Made by a program: the position numbers and the translations under genes. Source: Enchytraeus crypticus (lineage: Eukaryota; Annelida; Clitellata; Enchytraeida; Enchytraeidae). Taken from it: DNA of 64,000 nucleotides. The notes under the pieces were generated by a model, which saw only the letters and a program-made list of their open reading frames with translations, ran no database searches and was not told the origin of the DNA. This document shows, one piece after another, positions 35,901 through 45,545 of the stretch; position 1 is the first letter of the stretch, and every line of letters starts with the position of its first letter. The DNA lies in NCBI GenBank assembly GCA_905160935.1, contig CAJHZI010000657.1, forward strand, positions 593,501-657,500. The letters run 5' to 3'.

Positions 35901-37728
35901 AATTAATACGTAATAAATAAATTAATTACCTCTCAATTAAGTAACTCTTAATTAATTACCTCTCAATTAAGTAACTCTCAATTAAAAGCTAATGGTAAAG
36001 CGAATGTTAACGTCTGTTTCTTCAGCTCTAGTGCCGAGCTCGTCCTCTCTGTCAACTTTTGATTAGGAAAAGGACGTTAAATTAACTTTGATTGCTGGCT
36101 GGACAGAACTTTTCATCAGATGACGAAAATCTTCATTTGAAGCACATCGGCCTTTGCTTTCCTATGATCAGCTCCATAGGCAGTTAAAGACCTATCTTTT
36201 CCATCTCTCTTTTCCATCTCTCTTTTCCATCTCTCTTTTCCATCTCTCTTTTCCATCCAGTGTCCATGAGTTGTATAAAAATGTATAATATTTATTTCTT
36301 ACATTAGAACCGATTTACTGGATTTTGAATCAACATCATTTTTGGAGTTTTTAGTGATTTGCTCATTGGTTTGGCTTTGAATTCTTGGTGGTTGTGGTTG
36401 TCACTGAAGCAGTAGCATTAGTTGTTGTTGTTGTTGTTGTTAGATGAGTTAAGAGACAGAAGAGAACCTATCCAGGGCCAATCGTTGCGCTGTAGTAGTC
36501 GAGTGTCACACGTGAGATCATCCGATGAGTCACGTATAGGTCCTGTCACATATAACATAATACATCTACTGCCTGTCACATAACTCATAATACATAACAC
36601 ATAACACATAACATAATATAGCACATCTAGGGCTAGTCACATAACACATAGCACATAACATAACATACCACATAACACATAACATACAACGTCTAGGGCC
36701 TGTCACATAACACATAACATATAACACATAGCATAACATATCTAGGGCTTGTCACATAACACATAACATACTCTAGGACCTATCACATAACATATAACAT
36801 ACTCTAGGACCTGTCACATAACATATAACATACTCTAGGACCTGTCACATAACATATAGCATACTCTAGGATCTATCACATAATATATAACATACTCTAG
36901 GACCTGTCACATAACATATAGCATACTCTAGGATCTATCACATGACATATAACATACTCTAGAACCTGTCACATAACATATAACATACTCTAGGACCTGT
37001 CACATAACATATAACATACTCTAGGACCTATCACATAACATATAACATACTCTAGGACCTGTCACGTAATATATAACATACTCTAGGTCCTGTCACATAA
37101 CATATAACATACTCTAGGTCCTGTCACGTAACACATATAGCTGGACCATTAAATCTTGTAATAATATCACAGTCTCTCTGTTCTCTGATAATAGCTGATC
37201 GAATTGGCTATTGCTTTCTCTCTCACAATGCACTGCCTATTGGCAGGTTCATGACTTATATCTCCAGCACGTATAAATTTTCTGTTTATCTTCCACTGCA
37301 TCTTATGAGATGGAAGTTTAAGAATAAAACTTCGTTGCGATTATGATTTCATGAGATTTCGTAAATAAATAAAAATTGAGTTTTAATACAGTACTTACCT
37401 GTAAAAACTTGCACAATATTTCTACCCCGAGGTTCAAATTTTATACATGTGTAATAGATACTTTCCCTGAAAGATGTCAATCAATCAAAATTAGCAATTT
37501 AATCACGAGGCAAACAAATCAACACTTAATTATCAATTAATCTGTTTATCAGTTAATGTTTATGTCATTAAATAAATAAAAATATAACAAAAATAAATAG
37601 AATAAAAAATTAAATAAAATTATTACAAAATCACTTCACAGGTCAGTGTTTCTGTCATTATATAAAAAATATATTAATCTTGAAAACTAATTGACAGCAC
37701 ATATAAACGGGTGATGTAATTAATCAAA

Positions 37729-37803
<75 letters not shown>

Positions 37804-38133
37804 TATTCAACAACATCAGTGTAAAGTCGCATACATACAAAGTGTACAAAAGGAGAAATAAAAGTACAAGCTTACAACAAACATAATCAATGACGCAATT
37901 AATTAAAACAAGCCCAATACCATTCAATCGGTCCCTAGTGAGAGCATTGCTCTATCTAGTTAAAAGATAACGAAATAAAACAGACAGCATCTCCTGAGGT
38001 AACACTAACGAGATACATAGAGATTGTGTGAAAGAGAGAGAGAGAGAGACAGAGAGAGAGACCGATAGAGACACACACTGAGAGAGATAGATAGATAGAT
38101 AAATAGATCGAGATAATGAGAGACGGAGACACT

Positions 38134-38171
<38 letters not shown>

Positions 38172-38520
38172 TAGACATAGATAGGTATACAGCTAACAAA
38201 CCCATCATTATACTGCACGACGTATCTCTTCTCATCCACCTCTCTTACACACTTTATCTCATTCACAAAGTCTCTCTCACTACAGCCCTTCTCTCCTAGG
38301 CCACTCAACCCATAGCACTCTGCCCTGACCCTACGCATCACGACCATCGACCGGGGGATAACAGCCACCTCCAACACTGACTCAGGGGTGGCAGGGATGT
38401 CCGAGGTGTAGCGGGCCTCGGTCTCCCACACGAAGGGGCTGGAGGGGCTGCCACCCCCCGGGGGGCCCCACGGGCTGTGTAGGTAGGCAGGGAACTGACA
38501 GGGGCCCGTGTGCCTCACTG
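24872..38520 (-). CDS. Cys-rich GPI-anchored-like surface protein with ShK domain, 5' end missing
   Basis: Ten phase-consistent exons on the complement: 38191-38520, 35233-35424, 30625-30738, 29955-30156, 29225-29289, 28131-28235, 26949-27161, 26158-26256, 25863-25973 and 24872-25065. They give 541 residues. The order is a CQFP module (GPCQFPAYLHSPWG), a FCPQLGGYDLWVVRGGEKSC module, an ShK-type six-Cys domain (CFDESPLCSQ...CKKSCGLC), a CKFPRNVLGDW module with FVCKSKHW, a GCGVYGTVGVV module and a YSCEAYVRL...MCWV module. A Thr/Ser-rich stalk and a terminal hydrophobic run (QLIFVISFISALLINI) follow, typical of a GPI signal. The C-x-FP...G-x-W pattern resembles the DUF7042-DUF7045 proteins of arthropods and other invertebrates; that assignment is from memory. 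No signal-peptide exon was found. The function is unknown, and extracellular attachment is inferred. Confidence 0.8.
25142..25345 (-). mobile_element. LINE 3'-end fragment (family R)
   Basis: Contains TGCCTACTGGCAGATCCATG and, on the complement, coding for a GRGRPRLG-like LINE C-terminus. Inserted in the last intron of the Cys-rich gene. Confidence 0.75.
25670..25872 (-). repeat. About 47-bp array containing a donor of the Cys-rich gene, 5 copies
   Basis: On the complement each unit reads CATAACCACAACCAGTG|gtaact, identical to the end of the exon at 25863-25973 (encoding ITTTSG) and its donor. Confidence 0.9.
26265..26800 (-). repeat. Array of about 14 acceptor-like units, AGTGTACTCGTGGGAGG plus (GATT)n
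   Basis: On the complement the exon 26158-26256 starts CAG|TGTACTCGTGTGAGG. Upstream, GTGTACTCGTGGGAGGATTG and variants recur every 30-50 bp, joined by GATTGATTG. Each unit repeats an AG, the first 15 exon bases and a GATT tract. Confidence 0.93.
26840..27010 (-). repeat. Duplicated 3' half of an exon of the Cys-rich gene
   Basis: On the complement, the end of exon 26949-27161 from CAGCTGCATCTACATCTGTA to CATGAGG|gttaatcaatc is repeated at about 26842-26920 after an intron-like AATC spacer. The second copy also has an acceptor-like CAAAG and the same donor, so it could behave as a cassette exon. Its frame reads SNLTDVAFYHEG. Confidence 0.88.
27305..27385 (-). mobile_element. tRNA-like sequence (SINE head or tRNA pseudogene)
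   Basis: The complement GCCGTAGCGCAGTGGATAGC has a perfect A box and a GCGC/GCGC D-stem. GTGCGTTCGAATCTGA supplies the B box. The anticodon and T stems do not pair fully, so I do not call a functional tRNA. Confidence 0.55.
27500..27830 (-). mobile_element. L2/CR1-like LINE fragment (RT C-terminal region)
   Basis: Open on the complement with RSAKNLGVIFDENLDFKSHI and SVCRASFFQIRQIRQ, homologous to SVRNLGVILDKHLTFDEHI of the LINE at 13140-15131. The QIRQIRQ is a small tandem expansion. Inserted in an intron of the Cys-rich gene. Confidence 0.8.
28019..28090 (-). repeat. Partial tandem copy of exon 28131-28235
   Basis: On the complement, TTTAATGATGATCCACCTAC to CTAAATCACTCATCC repeats the last two thirds of the exon about 115 bp downstream, with a decayed donor (CC|attagtc instead of CC|gttagtc). 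(AATC)n lies between. Confidence 0.88.
28850..29045. repeat. (GAA)n-rich purine tract
   Basis: About 190 bp of interrupted GAA/AAG repeats on +, intronic. The complementary frames read as poly-Leu and are not genes. Confidence 0.9.
29711..29952 (+). mobile_element. SINE-B, tRNA-derived SINE, abutting a splice donor
   Basis: Sense copy: GAATGTCTCAATAGCGTAGT (A box TAGCGTAGTGG), B-box-like GGTTTCGAATCTCAGC, end GTGTTTACTTTACTTTACC. Its tail is adjacent to the donor of exon 29955-30156 of the Cys-rich gene, read in the opposite direction (CTG|gtaaagtaaagtaa). Confidence 0.88.
30157..30300. repeat. (AATC)n array
   Basis: (CAAT)n on +, that is (GATT)n in the sense of the Cys-rich gene, leading directly into the GATTGACAG acceptor at 30157. 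Related imperfect repeats continue to 30610. Confidence 0.9.
30715..30885 (-). repeat. Duplicated acceptor and first 35 bp of the ShK exon, separated by (TACAA)n
   Basis: On the complement GTATTTGTTTTGACGAGAG plus CCCCTATGCTCACAG occurs at 30838-30882 and again at the functional exon. ACAAT/ACAGT pentamers separate them (30748-30835). Confidence 0.9.
31541..31610 (+). mobile_element. Short repeat C with ATT tail
   Basis: GACGTTCCTGACATCATCCC and TGGATGAGGAAAAGGACG, then AT-rich tail. Confidence 0.65.
32225..32405. repeat. 37-bp tandem repeat, 5 copies
   Basis: Unit GATAACAACAACCTACCAGA plus ACGTATCTTGGCTGTTT. Intronic, with no exon sequence recognised in the unit. Confidence 0.92.
32520..32930. 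repeat. (ATT)n and (TA)n microsatellites
   Basis: (ATT)n at 32529-32582 and 32885-32925, (TA)n at 32698-32738. The second (ATT)n block lies just beyond the 3' side of the unrecognised ORF. Confidence 0.92.
33240..34835 (-). CDS. Unrecognised 531-codon open reading frame inside an intron
   Basis: A single uninterrupted frame of balanced composition lies on the same strand as, and within the intron between exons 35233 and 30738 of, the Cys-rich gene. It starts at a GTG by frame analysis, and the frame is open about 40 codons further upstream (ELQPELTAPAIGLAKA). The product is Ser/Pro/Gln-rich and probably disordered, with one compact part (RMNEIFTNRTWVATYHNDQR) and an acidic stretch (ELQDTELEELNEQITGEQL). 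I see no zinc knuckle, protease, RT or membrane segment. (ATT)n tracts at 32885-32925 and 34965-35025 flank the region, which would suit an inserted element. A nested host gene or missed exon is the alternative. Confidence 0.45.
   Translation of the reverse strand: MIKRVLSTSPSTDASPPQSALFKYDAHNPYKTSDITSTPTVTAISKESSLDLLESDSEAIQSVRRGYKPISLRRLEQGVLGYSLRERFSAASQPCPPRCTNAVSPRCSKAEALMGASRDGMNKFPSSRKTQVSRLTLIDPRRNLGSQPVEGLEESESVVKRMNEIFTNRTWVATYHNDQRRVKTVKAKNYGTHERTMEQRPDECGGSSGTQAGYPSSPSHLSRSPCNQRHAPSNPSHASPRHSLQSLSQNTTGEAGRRALGPMSEHADSANGIVERIYSFAESEPGELQDTELEELNEQITGEQLNLDNEVTDVLGDDVVQEHYVDAVSPDVTRNMENTSISLPRINLRPAISAPMQNLSPIPSVASSVLTQNKSQIQTGARPIPPKTQIKSRVQSTQPQPQVSTGDKRALGQHVSTRVIVNGLNTARLKEKICVLRPCLSIPPSSSSSASIEPEIGPQEFSSLTISEKSKKLEARMASASQWSLSPGPQHQAQRLNQMLASGQAETERQSSSGFTNQSSKIKRILAPKIL
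35480..35575 (+). mobile_element. Short repeat C with (ATT)n tail
   Basis: Best-preserved copy: GGGGACGTCCCTGACATCAT and CCCTGGATGAGGAAACGGAC, then GTTAAACC and (ATT)n. Confidence 0.72.
36110..36330 (+). mobile_element. L2/CR1-like LINE fragment, sense copy
   Basis: CATCGGCCTTTGCTTTCCTA and TGATCAGCTCCATAGGCAGT match the 3' coding end of the LINE at 13140-15131. TTTTCCATCTCTC is amplified about five times inside it (36198-36255). Confidence 0.8.
36550..37135. repeat. About 31-bp tandem repeat, about 18 copies
   Basis: Unit CACATAACATATAACATACT plus CTAGGACCTGT. The left part is more diverged. It lies in the large first visible intron of the Cys-rich gene. Confidence 0.94.
37213..37265 (-). 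mobile_element. LINE 3'-end fragment (family R), short
   Basis: CTCTCACAATGCACTGCCTA and TTGGCAGGTTCATGACTTAT match the family R terminus. Confidence 0.5.
37728..37800. repeat. (TA)n microsatellite
   Basis: About 70 bp of uninterrupted TA. Confidence 0.97.
38035..38175. repeat. (GA)n/(GATA)n repeat next to a donor
   Basis: GA and GATA repeats immediately downstream of the donor (AGCT|gtatac) of exon 38191-38520, on the complement (CT)n. Confidence 0.93.
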
Positions 38521-38551
38521 CTGAAACATAGCGATGATTGACCGGTGTTAA

Positions 38552-38624
38552 AAGTTATAATAATAATAATAATAATAAAGGTTTAATGTCCGTTTCCTCA
38601 TACAAGGATGATGTCAGGGACGTA
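38552..38624 (-). mobile_element. Short repeat C with (AAT)n
   Basis: AATAATAATAAAGGTTTAAT followed by GTCCGTTTCCTCATACAAGG and ATGATGTCAGGGACG. Confidence 0.7.
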
Positions 38625-38705
38625 AGATAAAGCATTTAATAAGATAAATGTTGTTAAAATACGTACATATAACATCAGTATAGTAATGAAAATAGCCGTG
38701 GTATG

Positions 38706-38838
38706 GTAAAGCTAAAGTCTAAGGTTAACGTCAGTTTCCTCTCTCAAAGCAATGTTAGTGACAGGCGAGCCCAGGATTTGAATCGCACACCATCTGATCC
38801 GCGGTCGAGTGTCTTAACGACTTCGACACTGGTTCCAG
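38706..38838 (-). mobile_element. SINE-A, tRNA-derived SINE
   Basis: Complement carries the GATTCAAATCCTGGGCTCGCC block. It forms a pair with the sense copy about 80 bp away. Confidence 0.85.
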
Positions 38839-38916
38839 ATAGTTGATGCCTGTTTTATACAATAACTTTAGTAGAATAATAGTAACAGCCGTGCTATGAC
38901 GCCTGTTTAATACTTT

Positions 38917-39043
38917 GGCTGGAGCCAGTGGCGATGTCGGTAAGATATTCGATCGCGAATCAGTATGTGCGGGTTTCAAATCTTGGGCTAGCCCGTCACT
39001 GACATCGCTTTCGAGTGAGGAAGCTGACGTTTGCATTAGCTTT
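38917..39043 (+). mobile_element. SINE-A, tRNA-derived SINE
   Basis: GGCTGGAGCCAGTGGCGATG start, B-box-like GGTTTCAAATC. Inverted relative to the neighbouring copy at 38706. Both are flanked by related TTTTATACAATAACTTTAG sequence, so the locus looks like an inverted or duplicated insertion site. Confidence 0.85.
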
Positions 39044-39224
39044 TTAAGGTGTTTTTATACTTACAATAACTTTAGCATAATAATAATAACCACAGTGGCA
39101 TAACGCCGGAGAAATAATTTATTATCAATTACTTAATTTATTACAAAATTATTCTTCGTGCCTGTTTACTGTAATAGCTCGTCGTTCGGTTGAGAAGTGA
39201 AGCCACGGACCGAATATAAGAGTA

Positions 39225-39300
39225 GTAATAATACAGGTTTAACGTCCGTTTCTTCATCCAACGATGATGTCAGAGACGTCAGGATGATGTCAGGGACGTC
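39225..39300 (-). mobile_element. Short repeat C
   Basis: CAGGTTTAACGTCCGTTTCT, then AACGATGATGTCAGAGACGT. The GATGATGTCAGRGACGTC piece is present twice in tandem. Confidence 0.65.
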
Positions 39301-42300
39301 AATATAAACAATTCCCTGTTAACATAAAGTCTACGACGACAACTCTGCTCAGAAGAGATGACACGACTGAGTCGAGCCGAGCTCTACAAATTGTGACTAA
39401 TCCGTAGTTTACGCCTCTAACTGTTGAGGCTTAAACCTTCGAATTATCTGGCTAGTGAATACCGACATTAGCATGAATCCACTGAAATCTAGAGACAGCA
39501 ATAGACTGCTTTACTTAGCCCTGTTCATCACTGCATAATAATAATAATAATGAAATAATGTTTGAAGTCCTTTTTTTCACCGTAGATGACGTTAGTGACT
39601 ATGAAAGCCACAGTGCTGTAATACTAGCCAGGCTTTCCGGTGACAGGCATGTTCAACTGATGTGAGAAAACAACAGGAGAGCATTTAATATTTGAGCTAT
39701 ATGTTCTACTGATGCGGGAAAACAACTAGATTATTTCTGCTATTACTATATGATTAACTCATCTCTCGCTGTCACGTGACTCGACTATAAACGTCACAAT
39801 CCTGCAATGTGGCGCCACCACTCAAGTTACGAGAACTCATTTAAATATGTTAGCATCATTGATTCAGTGAAGCATATACTTAACAGTATAGTATACTTGT
39901 AGTTGATCCACATAGAACTCTCCAAGATACATCGATTACCAAATTGTGACTAATCCGTAGTTTACGCCTCTGTTGAGGTTTAAATCGCGGATTATATCAC
40001 TAGTATCTACGGCCACAAAACACATCGCACCGAAAGAATTTTGAATATTTGTGTTTTAGGATGTTGCCTTTGTTCATCATTGAAATTTGAAACAGAATTA
40101 GCTGCTGCATGGTCTGGTATCTAATTCTATTCGACAGACTTGAGCAACAAAACTATTAGCTCTGATGGGTAGTACATGTAGAATAGTATCGGTCCGTGTG
40201 AAATAACACTTGGATCATCTTAAAGAAAGATTAAAACTAAATCAACCCTAAAAGAGAAATTGTAAAAATACAAAATTTTACAAAATCAAATTTCTCATAA
40301 ACTCACATTAAAACCACAGAAATAATTATTAATTTTTGGAAAAACATATTTATCATCAGCAATTTTCTGCAACATTTAAATATTATTAAAATTATTATGA
40401 TAATTATTATAGTAATTGCTATCCTAATCGTTAAAAGTAATTATTATCAAAATTATTATGATAATTATTATGATAATTATAATAATAATTATTATAATTA
40501 TTATTATCATAATTACTATAGTAATTACAATAATAATAATAATAAAAATAAAAATAATTATTATAATAATTACTATAATAATTATAATAATAATAATAAT
40601 TATAATAATTATAATTATTATTATAATAATTGCTCATCGAATGTTACCCGACTGCAGAAAGGTTACAAGACTCGCCACGATGTAGATAAGAGAGTTCTCC
40701 ATGTCCGAGTTATCCTTGTGTTCTTCCCTCTAGTATCCAGTCTAAATATAGAAATACAAATGAGTCACTTACGAGCTCGATGATGCTCGCTAAAAAAAGC
40801 CAAGGTTAACGTCAGTTTCCTCACTCAAGAGCGATGTCAGTGACGGGTGAGCCCAGGATTTGAACTCCGCACCTACTGATCCGCGGTCGAATATCTTACC
40901 GACTACGCCACTGGCTCCAGCCAACTGGCTAATGTAAACTCTGTTTACTGTATATTTTAATAAAAGTCATAAATCCAATTTTAGCGTCTGCTTCAATATC
41001 ACATGATAACCGATAAAACCCATGGGAGAGAGAACTGCGTTTATTACTTTGTATCAAGAATCAACACAAAAGTAAGTAGACCAATCCAGATACAAATAAC
41101 GGTCATCAGTAAGAGTTTAGTAACTCTATCTAGCTGATTACCTTTAATTTCTGCTAATGAGTAAATTGTGCTACCAACGCGTACTTATCTACTCAATGGA
41201 CGCTAAATGGTAGCATTCCGTTCAATTCTCTTCAGCATATGAGTTGTGCAGAACGTTCTCTCAGATGCAGTCAACTTCAGCTCAAAAACCGCTATGATTT
41301 CCACGTATTAGAAACCACTTAGCCTACTAATTAATTAATAATAATTACTAATTAGTTAATTATATTCTCAACCTAAACCGTCTGATTTGATGATTATAGA
41401 AAAGAAGCTGTGAGGAGATTGTATAGGATTGGTCTACCTCTGGATTGTATCCATATCATATAAACATACATGTATTCGTATAATCTATCTATGAACAAAC
41501 AAGGAGTTAAACATTTATTATTCTTATAGTAGGCCTATTTACTACTATTATAATTAATGCTATTATTATTATTATTATTATTCTTATTATGAATTTGTTT
41601 ACCCCGGGCGCAACGTGCCCGGGCCCCCTGCACCCTTCTAGATCCACCGCTGTTTAATTAAATCTACAAGGAGATGGAAAAATAAAGTTGTTGAATATTC
41701 GATTAGTTTTTTTAATATTAAAGCAACGGTAACACTTATGAGAATGTCATTGTATTTACTTGTTGCTGGTTGAATGTCTGTTGTTGCTCTTTGAAATTAA
41801 ACATAGTTCTCCTCATTTGTCTAACCTATGTGCTATAACAAGTAACCCGTTATGAAGAGCTTGCAAACTCCTACAAACTCCTGCAGTTTCTGTTGTTCTG
41901 TTCCTGTTTTCTGGAAGTTAACAGAAGACTATCGTACTACTTTGAATACCTTTCTAATCATCAAGTAAATAGTTCAAGCGCTCACCTCTCGCTCTATAGT
42001 GAGGGCACTATCGATCAACCGAAAATCTGATAAAATTTACAACCCTAGAATAAGTTCTACGATTCCATCGTGCACAGATCTCAGGATTAATGCAACTTTT
42101 CTGCAATGTAATGCTCACGTCGCAATTTTCTGCAGATTTTCTAAATACTCTTAAATTAAGAATATCAAGCCTGGGAAATTCTGAATTATCGCAATTGAAT
42201 ACTTTAAATTACTTTCTTTATAAATTTTGGTTAAAGATTAAACAAATAAAAAACATAAAAAATTAAATTACAATGAATTTAATAATTCATTATTAAATTA

Positions 42301-42460
42301 ATTAATTAATTAATTATTTCCTTTAATTTAATTTAATTAAATCATTTTCTTTATAAATATTCGTAATATAGAAACGAGTTGAGTGTTAATTTCGTTGCTC
42401 TAGAATGAGAAGAGGTTAAGAGTTAGTGGTTAGGGGTACGTCAAGATCTGAAACACCGGA
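39301..42460. other. Intergenic or 5'-flanking AT-rich DNA
   Basis: No gene recognised. A 250-bp AT repeat (AATTATTATNATAATT-type, 40397-40632) is open on both strands as Asn/Tyr or Ile runs and is simple sequence. Two copies of GTGACTAATCCGTAGTTTAC (39393 and 39946) are about 550 bp apart. Confidence 0.5.
40798..40923 (-). mobile_element. SINE-A, tRNA-derived SINE
   Basis: Well-preserved copy. Complement starts TGGCTGGAGCCAGTGGCGTA. Confidence 0.88.
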
Positions 42461-42539
42461 CGTGTGTCATTACTCCATCAGTTGTTAGGGCACGTTCTCT
42501 ATCTACACTATATCAACGACTGCTTTCTACTTGTATCTA

Positions 42540-42559
42540 TATATCTATCTATATCTCTA

Positions 42560-42590
<31 letters not shown>

Positions 42591-42713
42591 TTCTCTCTCT
42601 CGATATCTCTCTCTCTTTCTCTGTAACTCTCTCACTATTTCTTTATTTCTCGCTCTCTCTCTCTCTCTTTCTCTATCTCTATATTTCTGTCTCTCTCACT
42701 ATCTCTTTCCCCC

Positions 42714-42780
<67 letters not shown>
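42540..42780. repeat. (CT)n-rich microsatellite
   Basis: CT/ATCT repeats end in about 55 bp of pure CT, immediately before a SINE-A copy. Confidence 0.95.
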
Positions 42781-42781
<1 letters not shown>

Positions 42782-42783
<2 letters not shown>

Positions 42784-42903
42784 TGGACTGGGCCGGTAGC
42801 TTGTTGATAAAACTAGTAAGATGTTCAAATACTGGGCTAGCCGTCACTGATATCGCTTTTGAATGAAGAAACTGACGTTGGCATTAGCTTTACCAGCTTT
42901 ACA
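42782..42903 (+). mobile_element. SINE-A, diverged copy
   Basis: GGGCTAGCCGTCACTGATAT and GAAACTGACGTTGGCATTAG are recognisable. The tRNA head is degraded. Confidence 0.75.
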
Positions 42904-43170
42904 GGACGGGTTTAGTCGAACAACATTGGCTTATATGTTAAGATTTTGAGTACAGTCTTCAACAAAAGTTACAAATCTAATAATATTATGTGAAGTTAAT
43001 TTACCCGTCAGTCCGGCTTGCAATTTGCAGTATTTTATATTTGTATTGTATTTTGTATGTACTTTATATCTAGTTTTCTTTGAGACTATCCAATGAAATC
43101 TCACTCATCCTCACTCAGTGCAACGTTCTATCAAACCCACTCTGTCTCTTCACACGAATAACAAAAATAC

Positions 43171-43217
43171 GTATTTAAATTCCGTTACTTCATCTCAGGA
43201 TGATATTAGGGACGTCA
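43171..43217 (-). mobile_element. Short repeat C, diverged
   Basis: TTCCGTTACTTCATCTCAGG ATGATATTAGGGACGTCAC-like, truncated. Confidence 0.5.
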
Positions 43218-43850
43218 CAATGCACAGGTTTACTACAACTACATCTTTTTATTTAGCTCATAAAATGCCTTAAAGACTTTTTCGGGTATTGAGCGAAAAT
43301 TTTCTTTCCTACGTCGAAATCTCTCCCACACTCCACATGGAGCGGGAATTGAAGGAGGAAATGGATTAAAGTTTTCCAGTTTCTAAGCAAATAGCGCGAG
43401 AAGAAAGCGAGACAATTCCCAGAGAGGAAATTCCAGCTCTGAGCTCCTTCCAGCAGCGCTTAACTCCTCACTCGATTACTCCTATTAACTGGGTTCTTTA
43501 CTCTTATTAGCCGGTTCTTTACTCTTATTAGTCTGCCTCATCTAACCTAACTTCTCTTTCCAACAGATAATTTAATCAAAGAATCTCCTTTCCCTGGAGG
43601 TTGCTGTAATTCCAGCGTCCGCAGCAGATATCGTTTCTCGATGTTACATGGAAAGCTTCCACGCTTCTCCAATCCAACGTAGCTGGGATGTATTAGTCAT
43701 CCATCTTGTTCCTACTGAAGACCATGAAATACTTATCCTTCAAAAAAATTATTACTTAAAAAATATTCTTTAAAAATTACTTGAAATACTAAGCCTTCAA
43801 ACATTGGCAAGGAAGCAACGGCGAAACTCAGACATAATCTAGTCTGTTTG

Positions 43851-43988
43851 GTAAAGCTGATAAAGCTAACGTAACGTCATTTACCTCACTCGAGAGCGAT
43901 GTCATTGACGGGCTGGCCCAGGATTTGTACCCCGCACATACTGATCCGCGGTCGAACATCTTCCCGACATCGCCACTGGCTCCAGCCA
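43851..43988 (-). mobile_element. SINE-A, tRNA-derived SINE
   Basis: Full-length copy. The complement begins TGGCTGGAGCCAGTGGCGAT. Confidence 0.86.
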
Positions 43989-45180
43989 GTAGTAAATGCG
44001 ATTTTTACCGTATTTACCGTTTTGTAGCCATTCTAGTTAAAATAATATTTATAAAATATAAACATTAATTTTCATTTGGAAATCTTTGTACTACGGCAAA
44101 CAGACATGCCGATGCAGGTTCAAAATAAACTGAAAGAACATAAATTATTTAATAACGGGGTTAAATAACAATTGAAGCAAAACATATCAAGATTTTCAAG
44201 TATCAATGAGCAACGAAGACAAGTAGAAGAATGTCACAGTCTACCCACAGATCTGCTATACACAATGTCATACATTAGTGGGGGTTAGTACACGGACGGT
44301 AAACGTCACATTTACCACTATGCTAAGAAATCTCTACAGCGATTCGACATAAGACGATTGCTATGAAATCTTTAACATTACACTAAAACATCTCTGACTT
44401 CGTTCGAGTTTAAAACAAATAATAAAGACCCCATTTTTCTTCATTAATATTCTTTCTCTAGTCTATGTTTGCAAATTTTCTCTTGATCGAAACAATTCTA
44501 TTTACAGAATCGTTTTCATTAATCATCAAATAAGTGGATTTTTACTAAGCGCCGCTCTCTGCAATTTGCCTTAGTTGCTCTCGAATAATTTCAATTACTC
44601 AGGCGGATACTATTGTAACCCACCTGAGGCCAGACAGTGGATTGACGGAGGATAAATCGTTGACGCTAGGAGAGACAATGCAGCTACAGGCTCGAGCAAT
44701 CCCACAGATAAAATCCACTCAATATTCACCCCTCCCCCCACCCCCTGCTTCCTCGCTTAACAAGATTATCAGTCCACGAGCCTGGGGTCTGGGACTTGAT
44801 GTGGGACCCCCCCAGGGTGTCTAAACTCCTCAGAGAATTTTATAGGGGGGGGGGGGGGGGGGAACCCCATGTTCTTTAAATAGATGTCTTATGTGACTAC
44901 CAAAATAACTAGTTTGATTTTGTGTTCTTATTGTCAGTTTTATTCACACTTATTTTGATAGATATTATTTTGATTTACCTAAATTGTTACTATTTTATTT
45001 ATTCAATGTTATTTTGACAGATATTATTTTTATTCATCTAAATTTATTGCTATTGTTTTATTTACTCAGTTCTATCATTTTATTTTACTTAATTTTTTAT
45101 ATCCTTTAGAGTAATTTTTAGTTTTTTTTTTAAAGCAGTGTATTTTGTTAGGCAATTAAGTAGGGTGAAGCACGTGAAGC
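43989..45180. other. Intergenic DNA with an 18-base G run
   Basis: No gene recognised. A C-rich stretch (44725-44750), CCCCCCC (44808-44814) and a run of 18 G (44845-44862) lie close together. The rest is AT-rich. Confidence 0.45.
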
Positions 45181-45186
45181 AGGTAT

Positions 45187-45545
45187 CGGGGCTACATGCC
45201 CCTGCACTAGGCCACGATACAGACAAATCGGGGCTACATGCCCCTGCACAAGCCACGATACAGACATATCCGAGCTACAAAAAAGTAAACACGCATTGTA
45301 GTGAATAGTCAACTATGTTGATATCTATCACTTTTTAATACCACATGTTTAAACCGTTAGGCAATTTAGACCATTTTCCGTATAACCAGTCCAGTGAATG
45401 TCCAAGATTTTACTCTCAGATCAGCGAGGCCGGGATTCGAACCCACGAGGGTTTAATTCACCTCAGGCCCTACACACGCCACACGCCCGTACACACGCCA
45501 CGATACAGACATATCGGGGCTATATGCCCCTCTACTACTCCACGA
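45187..45545. repeat. About 45-50-bp tandem repeat split by a SINE-B
   Basis: ATCGGGGCTACATGCCCCTG and GCCACGATACAGACA occur at 45187-45270 and again at 45485-45540 on the other side of the SINE-B at 45280. Confidence 0.85.
45280..45467 (-). mobile_element. SINE-B, truncated at its head
   Basis: TTTACTTTTTTGTAG tail on the complement and B box GGGTTCGAATCCCGGCC. It stops before the A-box region. Inserted into a tandem repeat. Confidence 0.85.

Noticed and set aside
40397-40783. Asn/Tyr-rich and Ile-rich open frames on both strands
   Set aside because: Pure AT trinucleotide simple sequence, open on both strands by composition only.
44642-44824. 60-aa Pro-containing ORF
   Set aside because: Short, bounded by homopolymers, with no homologue recognised.
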